Shown here piece after piece: positions 15,906 to 26,715 of a stretch of DNA of 64,000 bases (position 1 is its first letter; each line of letters starts with the position of its first letter). Both the position numbers and the translations under genes were made by a program. Below the pieces are notes generated by a model. The model did not search any database. It saw nothing but the letters and a program-made list of their open reading frames with translations, and was not told where the DNA came from. The DNA is from Ganoderma boninense (lineage: Eukaryota; Basidiomycota; Agaricomycetes; Polyporales; Polyporaceae): positions 2,693,848 through 2,757,847 of the forward strand of contig CM035306.1 in NCBI GenBank assembly GCA_002900995.3, in the 5' to 3' direction.

Positions 15906-16597
15906 GCTGCGCGTGTCTCTGCGCAATTGGCTGGTCCTCCTTTCAACCCCTTTTCTTGTTCAATTTCTGGGATTCGGTTCAATGTTTCTTTTCTGGTAAA
16001 GGTTCTCGGGGCCATGTCCCAGGCCTGGCGCCATGCGTACCGTCTGGATCTGGATGAGAACGAGATGTTGATACGAGACTTACGACCCTGGAGGCGGAGG
16101 GATCCACCCATCCTCTCGTCGCTCATCCGTTACGATACGCTTTGCCCCGTGTTTTCTGTGCTCTGTGCCTCTCCGTCGAGCTGCTACCACTGGTGTATAG
16201 CTGTTATTTGATATCGTTATTTGCTTGCCCATCGTTTGATCATCATCGCATAGAGCCTTTTAAATGAATGGTGTACAAGTTCCAACAGGCATGCACAGTG
16301 TTGGTATCCGTCATAGCATGATGTGAGCTGCTGAAGTAAACAAAAGTATATGCGTTGCCCAAATGCGTGCCAAATGAGTCTGAACATTCCATTATTACTG
16401 TTTTTTGTACGTTACGTCGGGACCTTTGATTTGTGCCGCGGCAGGCCGGAGTGATCGAGATCCGTCGCGTCTCCGGCACGAGTGGTGACGTCGCCGAGGA
16501 TTAGAGCACCCCTGCTTCTTGTCTGCTTCCTGGACCCGCCTATGCAAGACCATCCCTTCGTGTCCTCTTGATCTTGCTCAGCATCGAGATTCCCGCC
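15906..16597. other. Intergenic, expansin-like gene 3' flank to COQ11-like start
   Basis: Holds the 3' flank of the upstream gene and the upstream region of the next. I see no coding exon or structured element. Confidence 0.55.
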
Positions 16598-17919
16598 ATG
16601 CATCCCATCGCACAGAAGGTCCTCGTTGTTGGAGGCAACGGTTTCGTTGGTGCGTTCAAGCATGCCCTGAAACGCTTCTCTGTCACGTATACAGCCTTCA
16701 GGATCGGCTGTATGTAGGACCGCTCTGTCTCGCGGTATGCAGGTAGTCAGCATCAGGTATGCCACTCACGCCCCTCCCAGGGCCATAGGCATAGCTAATT
16801 GCGCGCATATTCAGTCCGTCAGGTCGGCCATGGCACACGCCCAAAGGTCATACGCCCGCATGGGTGTCCAAAGTGTGGTCCCATCTCATCTCCACGCTCC
16901 CCCAAGCACTCATAATGTCGCCACATTGCGCCCATGCGCATAGGTAGAATGGCGCCAGGGCAACGCGCTCGAGCCGGAAACGTACGAGCACCTCCTGCCT
17001 GACGTGACCGCGGTCGTGCACACGATCGGCACGTTGTTCGAAAAGTCCGGGTACAAGAGCGCGCTCAAGGACGGAAATGTGCCGCGGTTCGTGAGCAGCG
17101 TCGCTGCGGGCATTAGTGGAGATAGAATGTCCGCGAATCCGCTTGAGAGGGAACAGAAGAAGCGGGAGGGGAGCTACGAGGTACTGAACCGCGACACGGG
17201 TGAGTGCTTCGTCTGACGCCGCGCGAGTGTATGTCGCTCACTACGTGCGCCACCCCCGTTCGCCTGGTCCCACCTCACCCCTACTCTTGCCTCAGCATTA
17301 CGTGTGTGCGAAACGTTCTTGAAGTCTACTCCGACCGTCCAGACGATCGGGCCCCGCGCGTTCATTTACGTCTCGGCTGAGGACTGCAATCGTCCCGTCG
17401 TACCTTCCGGATACATTGAAACTAAACGCGAGGCGGAGATCCTCATAGAGAACATGGTGCAAAAGCACCCCGAATACCGCTCGGTCTACATCCGTCCTTG
17501 TGCGTCCCCATTTTGCTGCACGAAACGTACCTTAGTCTCATCCGATCCCCATAGCCCTCATCTACCACCCTCACTTCCGCCCTATAGTCTCCCCACTTGC
17601 TGCGCTTCTCGACCTCTCCGCCACGATCCACGCTAAACTCCCGTCAGGGTTCCCAACCCCGGGTGCCGTGCTGCACACGCTTGGATCCATGGTGCCTCGC
17701 CCTGCTTCGGCACGCGAGTCCCTCGTGGACTCACCGTTCGACTCGATGGCGCGTGTGCTCACGACACCGCCGATACACGTTGACCATGTCGCGGAGGCGA
17801 TCTGCATCGCGGCAGACAACTCACGGACGGACGTGCATGGGCCGTATGGGTTGGAGGCGATGAGGCAGCTCATCGGATATTACCAGAAAGGCCAGCAGCA
17901 TGCAGGGGCAAATGCATAA
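16598..17919 (+). CDS. COQ11: NAD(P)-binding short-chain reductase-like protein, Coq11 type, mitochondrial
   Basis: An atypical SDR/epimerase-fold protein like yeast Coq11 (YLR290C), which affects coenzyme Q synthesis as part of the CoQ synthome. The N-terminal nucleotide-binding loop is KVLVVGGNGFVGSAVC. The following segments match the family: MQVVSISSSGRP, VEWRQGNALEPETYEHLLPD, VVHTIGTLFE, FIYVSAEDCNRPVVPSGYI, ETKREAEILIE and SVYIRPSLIYHP. Five or six introns of 50-100 nt interrupt it; exon 1 ends inside GGNGFVG. The canonical SDR YxxxK is replaced by the YIETKREAE region, typical of NDUFA9/Coq11-like proteins. No strong presequence is seen at the chosen start. Assignment to Coq11 over the sister group NDUFA9 rests on length and the SGYI-KREAE block. 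Confidence 0.8.
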
Positions 17920-18765
17920 GGTGAATGCAGGTCCCTCGACAGAATCCAAGTACAATACGTAATGAGTAGTAATCGTTTGAGACGTGCAAGTTCTCTATTC
18001 CCACTCTCATGAGGCCCCAGGCATTGAACTATTGATAGTTAAGATTGGGATCCACATTCTTTGTCCACAGTAGCCATGAATACTAGGTGACTACTTGTAT
18101 GGCTGCTGTCTACTACGACATTGACCCTGGGGTGGTTAGTCGACGAGCCGAATGACGCACAGAGATGCAAGCGCCCGTTGCTGCCAGTGTCTAGGCAGAC
18201 GTCTGAGAGACATACAGTAATACCTCATGCCTGTTCATACACGAGGCCTGACCGTTTCATTGTCAAGTTCAAGCATGGAGTGCAGGGAGCGAGCACGGCA
18301 ACTTGACACATGGCGTGACTCGTGGCGGGAACGCCTGCGCGCTGGAGAGTTATCGCGTGACGGCGGAGAGAAGACAATCGTTGGGGAGGACCAGCCGGGA
18401 CCCCACTGGAACCCAGCCCAGAAGTTGAGCCTAACAGGGGCGGCCCCTCCCGACAACTCCCGACAACCACTCCTCTCCCCTCCAACCAAGGTCTCCTCCG
18501 CCAGTCCCCTCTTCCTTCCATCCGCGTGCGGAGGACGTTGTCGTGAGGTATGTGAACAAGCTCTCAAGCGTCCGCGCTCTCCAAAATAACATGCACGGTA
18601 CCTTCGGTTGTCGCCGCCGCCGCCGTCACGGATTGGACTCGGAACTCGGTCGTGGTGTCGGAAGCCGTCTCAGTCCACAAGGGTCGCCCGACTCGCCGAA
18701 CAGAGTTCCTCCCCACCCCCGCCTGCCAATAGAAAGTTCTTCCAAAACATAAAAACATACACAGC
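17920..18765. other. Intergenic upstream of adenylate kinase
   Basis: About 850 bases holding the upstream region of the adenylate kinase gene, with a short CCG run near 18615-18627. No coding exon is recognised. Confidence 0.5.
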
Positions 18766-20192
18766 ATGGTGTCGGCATCGGGTCCTCTCGCGTCCTTGGT
18801 TCGGCCGGGCACAACATCACTCCGCGTCGCCTCCCCTCTCCTCGCTCCTGCTAGGCTCGTCGGACGTGCACGAATCCCTCGGGTCGCCGTACGGTTCGTC
18901 AGCCAGTCGCCCACAGCACAGAAGGCTGTTACGTTCGGGCTCAACACCGGCCGTGCGGAGTCTGCACCTGCGAATGGGGTCAGCCATGGAGAGCCGTTGC
19001 GGATGATCATGTTCGGTGAGCTTGCACGCTGCTGTTGAACATGGGGGCGACGCGGTTTGCGGCGTTGGCTGTTGGGACGGCTCGCATTCAACACGTCTCG
19101 TGAGCGCGTTCGGGGTGCTAGCACTGTTCGACCTACCTATCCACCCGTCATGCTTGTGGTCAGACCGGAACATGTCCATCTGATCTCGGCGTCCGTCTCA
19201 TCTTAGGGAAGCCGGGTGCGGGAAAAGGGACGCTCTCTTCACGTCTAGTGAAGAAGTACGACATTGTGTCGCTCTCGACGGGCGACCTCCTTCGGCAGCA
19301 TATCGCGGAAAAGTAAGTCCTCGGCTGCAAATCCCTCTGCGTTGCGTCGCTAAACGAGGACACGAAGGACGGAAGTGGGCAGGATGGCGGAGGAGATTGT
19401 CGCGTCAGGCGGGCTTCTCCCTGACGAGATCATGCTTAAGGTCGTCACGAGTAAGCTGGATCTTCTGCACAATAAGGTACGCTGGTGTTCGATAGCGCTT
19501 CCTCTCGAAACTAACTGTCGAAATAAGCATTGGATTCTGGACGGTTTCCCGCGGACTCTTGGCCAGGGCAAGGTCCTTGATGACCACCTCTCGTGCGTCT
19601 TACCGATGCCCGAACTGTATGCACGCCGCCACTAACGCGAGGTGCCTTCAGACGACGAGGTACACCGATGAGCCTCGTGCTCGACCTGGACGTCCCGGAC
19701 GAAGTGATCTTGGGCCGCATTTCGGATCGATGGGTCCACCTGCCCTCAGGACGTGTGTACAACCTTTCATATAACCCGCCCAAGGTAGCAGGGCACGACG
19801 ATGAGACGGGAGAACCCCTCACGAAGCGTCCGGACGACAATCCCGTACGTAAATTTATCTCTTCTGCAAGCTTCTTAATAACCCTGAACGTCATCGCCTC
19901 ACGTCTGCAGGAGATCTTCGCTCGCCGTCTGGAACAGTTCTACGCTTCGACCTCTCCGCTTCTTGCGTACTACGGCGAGCGGACCGCGAGTGACCAGGCG
20001 ACGAAGCTCGTCAGCCTCACCGGCCGCACGTCCGACGAGATCTGGCCCCAGCTCGAGACCGTCATCCGCACGAACTTCCCCATGGTCAAGGAACGCCAGG
20101 AGAACAAGCGGCGGACGAGCTTGTCGGACGTCGTCCTCGCTCGTCAGGAGTTCGATACCAAGGATAGGCCCAAAGCCACGCTCAAGGCTTAG
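18766..20192 (+). CDS. ADK2: Mitochondrial GTP:AMP phosphotransferase (adenylate kinase 3 / Adk2 type)
   Basis: Nucleoside monophosphate kinase that regenerates ADP/GDP from AMP and GTP in the mitochondrial matrix. It starts with an Arg/Ser/Ala-rich presequence ([20 protein letters not shown]). The P-loop is [15 protein letters not shown], split by intron 1 after the first two bases of the FG codons. Then [33 protein letters not shown] (NMP-binding), the LID domain [20 protein letters not shown] with [13 protein letters not shown], and [19 protein letters not shown]. The LID is the long form without the four-Cys zinc site. Six or more exons. The presequence and LID favour the mitochondrial GTP:AMP enzyme over cytosolic Adk1. 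Complete. Confidence 0.92.
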
Positions 20193-20461
20193 CTGATCGT
20201 TGAGCATGGTCTTCGCCGCACTTCGCTCCCAGCACATTATTGTGATTGTCCTTTCACGGGATTGTAGTCCATACCCTTGGCCTTCATGTTGCCCTCTCGA
20301 CTCGCTCACGTCGCATACCATCATGTTCATACCACATCTTGCCTCTCCTTCCTCCCACTGTACTTGTAGTCTGCTAGACTGGATAAATGGGGAAAAAAAA
20401 TCAAGAACAAACTACAGGATGCTCTGCGTGTCTCTATGTTCACTTGTAACTTCACACCCTC

Positions 20462-21626
20462 CTACCTCAGGCCATACCTGTTCAAATCGAGTAAGCACTG
20501 AAAACAAATTTTACAGACGCAGCGAGCAGGTGGGACGCACATCTTGACAGCGTAAAGTCCTTCAGGGAAAGCTTTCTGGACCTGCTCGTGAATGACCGTC
20601 AAACCAGCGTCGGTAAAGCACTTCTTCCATGCTAGATCAGACCTAAGAGAAGCGCGATGCAGCACTATCAGAGTCGAGCGGTCTAATGGCACCCCCGCCG
20701 GAGCGCACCTCGTCAAACTCGAATCGCTCTCGTCAAACACTGCGCGGGGAGACCCTTGCTCGGAGCACAAGTTCTCCTTCACCAGGATGAGGCCTCTGGC
20801 AGGATCGCGCAGCGCGCTCTTGCACTTGCGGAAGAACGCGACGAGGTCCGCGTCGCTGAGGGCACCCAGACACCACTGGCACAACACCACGTCGAACTTG
20901 TCATTAAGATCGTCTTGTGGCGAAGGTGGAGCGTAGCCAACGCGACCGAGTACCCTGACCTTCTCGGCATTTGGCGATGCGGGTATGGGGTGGGCGGGGT
21001 CGAAGTCCTGGAGGGTGGCCTGGACGAAGGTTACGCTCTTCGTCTTGTCGGCGATCCCTTTCCAGGGTACGACTTCCAGGTCGTTTTCGCTGTCCCTTCC
21101 CGGTGTGGGGCCGCTTGGGGAGCGCGAGGGGATCTCGCTCGCTTTGCCGCGCCGGAAGGCCTCGTTCACGAACGGCTCGACGGGCTCGACGAGGACGACG
21201 TCGGAGACAAGATGCAGTAGGACGTCCGCGGTGACGCGGCCAACGCCTGCACCTACGTCCAGCGCGCGGAAACGTCTATTTGCGACTTCTTTTGACACGC
21301 TCAGAGGGCGCACCGCGGACGGGACGGTGCAGAGTTCGGGGAGGAGGTACATGAGGAACTGGCGCGAGCCGAGGGCGTCCACCCTCGGAAGCGACTGAGG
21401 CGATCTTGAGTGTCAGTCGTGTTCTGTGAGCGTAAGGTGGGGCATGGGACATACCCCGTTGCCAAACCCGCCTGACAATGAAGATCATTCGAGGAAGAGA
21501 GAGGAGATGGATGGGGGACATACCGAGGACACCATCGTAGTTCGCGGGCTGGGACTCCCAGTATTTGATGCCCTCCTCGACGTCAGGGTTGGGCAGATCG
21601 GGCTCTGAATGAGGCCGTGAGGACAT
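20462..21626 (-). CDS. TAE1: Protein N-terminal methyltransferase (NTM1/Tae1 family)
   Basis: Methylates the alpha-amino group of proteins starting X-Pro-Lys after Met removal, including ribosomal proteins. Start at 21626 (MSSRPHSEPDLPNPDVEEG). Family blocks: GIKYWESQPANYDGVLGGFG, SLPRVDALGSRQFLMYLLPE, AdoMet loop RALDVGAGVGRVTADVL, VEPVEPFVNEAF, FDVVLCQWCLGALSDADLV and GLILVKENLCS, then DLAWKKCFTDAGLTVIHEQV. The GGFGNG block comes from a 17-nt exon (21455-21471). The last exon is 16 nt (20462-20477) and turns the end into KMYGLR plus stop; without it the frame reads on into a Cys-rich tail not typical of the family. Another intron removes 24 codons after SSLTR. Head to head with CSM3. Confidence 0.9.
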
Positions 21627-21813
21627 GGCGCAGGTTACGGTGCCCACCCAAAGTCAGGGAACAAGCCAAGCCGGGACCGAGCACACTGGGGGCGGCGGCG
21701 GGACATTTGCGTGACGAAAATCCATGTGACGACGCGTGACGGACGCGTCTGTGGCACGCGTCGTAGGCCAGTCGCAGCGCGTCTCGCAGGCCACGATTTG
21801 GACGAGGACCACA
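21627..21813. promoter_or_regulatory. Shared 187-bp bidirectional promoter of TAE1 and CSM3
   Basis: The two start codons face away from each other, 187 bases apart, so upstream control elements are likely shared. No TATA box is evident. Inference from spacing. Confidence 0.45.
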
Positions 21814-23223
21814 ATGAGCTCTCTCGACGATATCTGGGACACGCCTGCTGACTCTGTCTCCTCTGTCCCCTCCAACCGCACTCCTATCTCCGTGGATGAT
21901 GACGACGACGTCTTCACAAATCAACCTAAGCGGCGGCCACGCTCAACCTTGTTTCTCGACTCTGGGTCGGAGGACGACGCCCCATCCACTTCCAAGGCAC
22001 ATTACGCGTCAAAACCAGGTTCCTCGAAGCCGGATATTGATGCATTCTGGGACGATCTCGATCAGCCAGACTCCGCATTCCAGGGTCTCGCGCCCTCCCT
22101 CGACGTCGAAGCCTTGAAACGGCAAGCCGACGCCAGGCTCCCTCCCCTCACACCACATCAGATCCTCCCGAGCAGTTCCCCACCGCGGGATATTGGCAAT
22201 GGCAAAGACGGAGCGAAGGACAAGGCTGATCCGAAGAAGGGGGATAAGGGCACGACGAAGAAGAAAAAGCGTGCAATCCTTGACGAGGGTCGGTTGCTGG
22301 GACCGGAAGGTTTTCCTGCGCTGGTGAAGCAAGCGAAGGAGTTCAAGCCCAAAGGGAAGGGGCATGAGGTGGGTTCCGTGTTTACGATCCCTGTCGTCTG
22401 CAGAGCTCAAAGTAATGGCAGCTGTCCGACCTCAAGAGGCTGTTCACGGTGTACCAGTTCTGGTCCCACCAAATGTACCCAAACACTCAGTTCATCGACA
22501 CCGTTCAGCGAACCGAGAAGCTTTGCCACTCGAAACGCATGCACGTGCGTCTCTCCACGCCCTTCTTCTTTGCCCAGAGAGATTGACCCCAGCTTTTAGG
22601 TCGCCCTCGGAGTCTGGCGAGACGAGGCGAAAGGCCTCATCAACGGGCACAAGATCCGCGACCCCGACGCGTCAGACAATTCCGACAGCGACGACTCCGA
22701 CAAGCACGCCGACCGCGCACCCGCCACGGACGTGCCCATCGCGACCGAGGACGAGCGGTCCTCGCCTGCGCCCTCGTGCGGACCGTCACTGCCTCCCTCG
22801 TCCGCGTCGGAGGGCGGCGGGTTTGACGACGACTTCGACATCGACGCGATGATCGCCGAGGACGAGGCGGCTCGCGCCCAAGCGTCTTCCACTACGGACG
22901 GTTCTGGCCTCCCTGCCCCCTCGCTCCCGAAGAGCGCCCCAGTGGACGAAGACGAGGAGATGTGGGACGCTGTCATGGCCGACTTCCCGGACGAGCCATA
23001 CGTGCCTCTTGAGCGCCATCCCAGCCCGCCGAAACCGAGTGTGCAAGCTGCGGACGACGACGAGGAGATGTGGGACATCGTGAGGGAGATGGAGGAGGCA
23101 GAGGCAGCGGTGAAGACGACCGTACCCGATGCGCCTGCGTCAGAAGGGGCGGCTAGCCTAGTTGGTGCAGATCCTACGAGAAGAGCGTCGAACGATGAAG
23201 GTTGGGACGAGATGTACGCTTAA
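21814..23223 (+). CDS. CSM3: Replication fork protection complex subunit Csm3/Swi3 (TIPIN homologue)
   Basis: Partner of Tof1/Timeless; stabilises paused replication forks and supports the S-phase checkpoint. Three exons. The first is Ser/Asp-rich with a Lys-rich stretch (KKGDKGTTKKKKRAILDEG) leading into the Swi3 domain: LLGPEGFPALVKQAKEFK, GHELSDLKRLFTVYQFWS, HQMYPNTQFIDTVQRTEKLC, HVALGVWRDEAKGLI. The two introns (about 22366-22418 and 22542-22600) are needed to keep this domain in frame. The C-terminal 190 residues are acidic and disordered with repeated DEDEEMWD motifs (VDEDEEMWDAVMADF, DDDEEMWDIVREME), ending NDEGWDEMYA. The acidic repeats may be protein-binding motifs. Complete. Confidence 0.88.
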
Positions 23224-23990
23224 TAGAGTGGATTTATGTATATAGTTTGAGCGATCCTTTTACTTCACGGGCTTCTGTCTCCATCCTTCAATGAGGCAAA
23301 ATGCCAGTCCAGGTTCTGCGGTGAACCACATACGCTGCCCATGGAGTCGCGCAAGTCAGGTCCTCATAAACTGTTGGTTGTTCAACAGGTTATGAGCCCT
23401 GACTGGTACGACTCGGGTCAGGTTCGCCTTGAACATAAGGCTATTATGTTACTGTAGCTCCCGTAGAACACGCCACCATCAAACGGCACAGCCAATAATA
23501 CCATTGGGCTATCTGGCAGTGACGGATACTTCAACCCACCATATTATGGGAGTGGCACGGGCCTCAAAACTACAATTCACTTGAATTCGATGTACCGCTA
23601 GACATTCTACGGAAAGATTAAGAGACCCAAAGATGACTGTACGCAAAGTATATCTACACGAAGATCGTCACTAAATGGAGCTGCAACTTCAAAATAAGCC
23701 AAGCTTTTTACTACTATGATACATACGCGCAAGTAAGTGTTCTATCAGGGGAGGGGAGTGTTGCACCAATCTGCAAGATAAGCCATTCAATGTACAGGTA
23801 AACGCTGGGCCACGACCCGAGACCAAGAAGGTGATGACGTTTCAAGCGAGGACGAAAAGAAATTGCGATGGATGTTTGCACTGCGACGACGGATCTGCAG
23901 ATTGGGGACAGTCAGCCCCCGCCTCTCGTCGAAGGATGCAAAACACAAAACACATCGTACCTTTCCTCCCGCCGGCTGGGGTCGAGATTA
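23224..23990. other. Convergent 3' region after CSM3 holding a hairpin
   Basis: No coding exon is recognised. The stretch holds the 3' ends of CSM3 and of the small minus-strand gene, and a strong fold-back at 23354-23404 described separately. Confidence 0.55.
23354..23404. repeat. Long imperfect inverted repeat (20-bp stem hairpin)
   Basis: Arms AGTCAGG, CTCATAA and CTGTTG at 23354-23376 pair in order with CAACAG, TTATGAG and CCTGACT at 23383-23404. This leaves a 6-nt loop (GTTGTT), one A/G mismatch and one small asymmetric bulge (TC against C). Twenty of about 22 positions pair. It sits 130 nt past the CSM3 stop. It could be a structured RNA, a small-RNA precursor, a 3'-end processing signal or the relic of a miniature element; nothing in the sequence decides among these. 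Confidence 0.7.
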
Positions 23991-24586
23991 CTACTTGGTC
24001 TGGCCCGGAGCCAGGAAGGAGCGAACGACTTGCACAGTCACGTACGTGCTCCGTAGGGTTTCCAGCAGCTCCTATGGCACTGTCGGTTCACATGCATGGA
24101 ACAAAGCGAAGGAACAGATGAACTCACCGTCAGAGCCCCCGCAACCTTACTACGACCCAATTTGAACCGCTCCTCCCCGCTCGGCGCCTCACGATCATCG
24201 GCATCAACGCCGACCGCAAGGGAATGCTCCTCATAGGTGGAGGTGTCGTCGTGCGTCTCTTCGCGACGCGCAGGGGCGCGCTGTTTGTGGGCAGCCGCAC
24301 AGTCAGGAGAAGAAGGTAGGGGGTAGAGGGGAGAATGTATACCAAACTCACCGCATGTGGCGCTGGCTCCTCACCTACCGCCTCCTCCCGGTACCGATGG
24401 TCAACCGTGGTCTGCGACGACGCGTTGGGACGAGAGTAGAATGGAAGCAGAACGGTTGAGGATACATACCATAAGCGTGTCTTGCGGGCGGCGCGGGGAA
24501 ACACGGGCGTATGGATGGAAGCGTTCAATGTAACTGGCCCTGTACGGCGGTAGTCGAGACACATCGAAGTTCGCGGCCCTGCTCAT
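23991..24586 (-). CDS. Small conserved-looking hypothetical protein, four exons, 136 aa
   Basis: I do not recognise the family. Four exons join with canonical GT-AG introns, all phase 0: 24470-24586 (39 codons), 24352-24411 (20), 24128-24280 (51) and 23991-24071 (26 plus stop). The start reads MSRAANFDVSRLPPYRASYI; the middle is charged (RREETHDDTSTYEEHSLAVG); the C-terminal half looks helical (FKLGRSKVAGALTELLETLR, then TVQVVRSFLAPGQTK). No signal peptide or membrane segment. Upstream on its own strand are a TTAATATATG box about 40-50 nt before the ATG and a pyrimidine-rich flank, both fitting a fungal promoter. All four exon joins preserving frame is the main argument that it is real. A short protein with no known domain could still be a chance reading. 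Confidence 0.7.
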
Positions 24587-26715
24587 GACAAGCGTGAAGG
24601 ACGGGAGGGGAAGATCGGGTCGACGCATATATTAAGTACTCGAGAGGACAAGCGAAGAGAGGTCGAGAGTAGGAAATTACAACCCAAGCAACAAGAAGAA
24701 CGAGGCGGGATGAAATGAGTGGGGATGTGAGCGAGGGAGGTGATGGTGGGAGGAAAGAAAGGATGAATGTGACTGAGTCCCTCTCGGCACTTCGTTTAAG
24801 AAGGACCACGAGGGGGCGCAATGATGCACAGGGTGCGAGAAGGCAAGGTGGATGAGCGAATCTGTGAGTTAACTTGATCATCCCCGAGTTATGTGCAATG
24901 TCTCCGACAAGTTGCGCGCTGTTCCCTCGGCGCCCACGGCTTTCAGTCCTGGGCTGCCACCTGGGCTGCCGCGAACGTTGCTCTTCGCCTTTTCGCGTAG
25001 CGTCGATCACTAGATCTGCCCTTCTGCCTGTCTACTTCCACACCTAGATAAACCGTGGCATTCTGTCATCAAGAATGGTGGCAAACAGCACGAAAGACAC
25101 GCCTTTGGGCTGGCTGCTCTGAAAGGTAAGCAGGAATGATCGGAGGACTGGTGCCCCAAGTTCTGGCATAATATCACGCGGTCTCAGCGATAAGTGCTGT
25201 TATACCGCTGCCATGCTATACACGGTCTTTGTCTCACTTCATGTCATAGCCTGCAGAAGCTCTCACCATTTCTCCAGATGAAAACCAGACAAGTCCACGA
25301 ATTGGTGTGTCTGGCTCTCGCCTGGGGATCTGTTTGAGCTTCATCTTATGCAACAGGTATCTCTATAGCTGATTTTACGCCTTGTCTAATGTCCTGGCGC
25401 TATCTGATGACCTGCCTTGCAGGCCCGCCACTGTCCAAGGACAGACTGAGACTGAACAAGGCGCAACACCGTTGCGACAGGAGCACGTGACTCGATAACA
25501 AGCGCCTATCGAAGGCAGTTGGGCGCGGGAACGGACCGTGAGTAGTTTTTTCTAACCACTACGTCTACCATCAAGTCCAGCCTCCGATTACCCGTCTCCT
25601 GCGTGATTCTTTAGGTCTGCCTCAAGCACAGTGCGTGCATTTCGTCAACGGGCAAATAGGCACCAAGAGCCAGCCACAAGTTCGCATCAAGGAGAATCGG
25701 GACTGGTCGACCTCTGGCTCAGCGAATGTCCGATATCTGACAACGGCACCAAGGAGCGGACCTCAAGATGTGGGCATCAAGGACGAAGGCGCACAGCAGC
25801 AGAACCCGACAAAAAGAAAAGAAAATACAGGACGCACCGAAATGTGGTTGAGCTGCACGACGCTCTGCATCGATCCGTCCCCTAGCGACGAGGGACGATC
25901 GCCACCGGTGGTGGAATGTGAAAGATAAGTCGTATGCAGAGTCGTGGCGATTGTGATCATATAAGCTTGACGTCGGAGAGAGCAGCAGGACAGGCTGGCC
26001 GTACTCGGGCAGTCGGTATTGCTGGTCTTGATGATGCGAGGTCAGGAGGGAGTGACAGTGTCAGAAGTGTCGGAAGCGGCGCAAGACACTGGCTGATGAG
26101 GAAGGGACCAGAACAGAGGTCGGTCAAGAAGCGTTGCCGATTTTTCCAGCCGCAAAATGTGGTGGAGCCAGACGGGCGCACCGGCCAGGGGGAAATAGGC
26201 AACATCTGCAGAGGACAGAAGCACGCCAAGCAGAGCAGCGGTCTACGGCGAGAGGATCGTTGGGGAAATGAACGAAGGGACGAGGATGCGAGTGGATCCC
26301 CTCGTGGCGCAACTCCGCGACCCCCCGGTCCGTGCACCCCTCGCCAGTCGCCAGCGTCGCCCCCCGTCTTCGACGGCACCGCCGCCACCTCGCTCCCACT
26401 CAACCAGCCCCTACACCCATCCACTTGCTTCTCCTCCCTTCTTATTCCTGTCCACTATAGGCAACTTTCCTCTCGACAGCCCTTCCTTCTGCGCCTCTGT
26501 TCCCGGACTCCTTCCAGCGGAGGTCGCGCCCATCCGATTGTAGAAAGCTCTCCTCTCGACACACACCATGCGAATCCTCAATCAACATTCTACCACAGCA
26601 GTTTTTCTCTGTCGCACTGAGCAACCTGTTCACCCCGACCCCCCTCCCAACCACCGTCTCTACCGCTGCTTCTAGCCGCCTACCACAAACCTGCCTAGCG
26701 GCTCATGTCAATGTC
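24587..26715. other. Gene-poor region of about 2.1 kb
   Basis: I see no convincing exon chain. The stretch near 24590-24800 is the promoter side of the small minus-strand gene. Between 26390 and 26700 the plus strand is strongly CT-rich, like the core promoter of a plus-strand gene starting near 26716. Several short open frames at 25630-26620 overlap in different phases and show no family signal. Confidence 0.45.
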
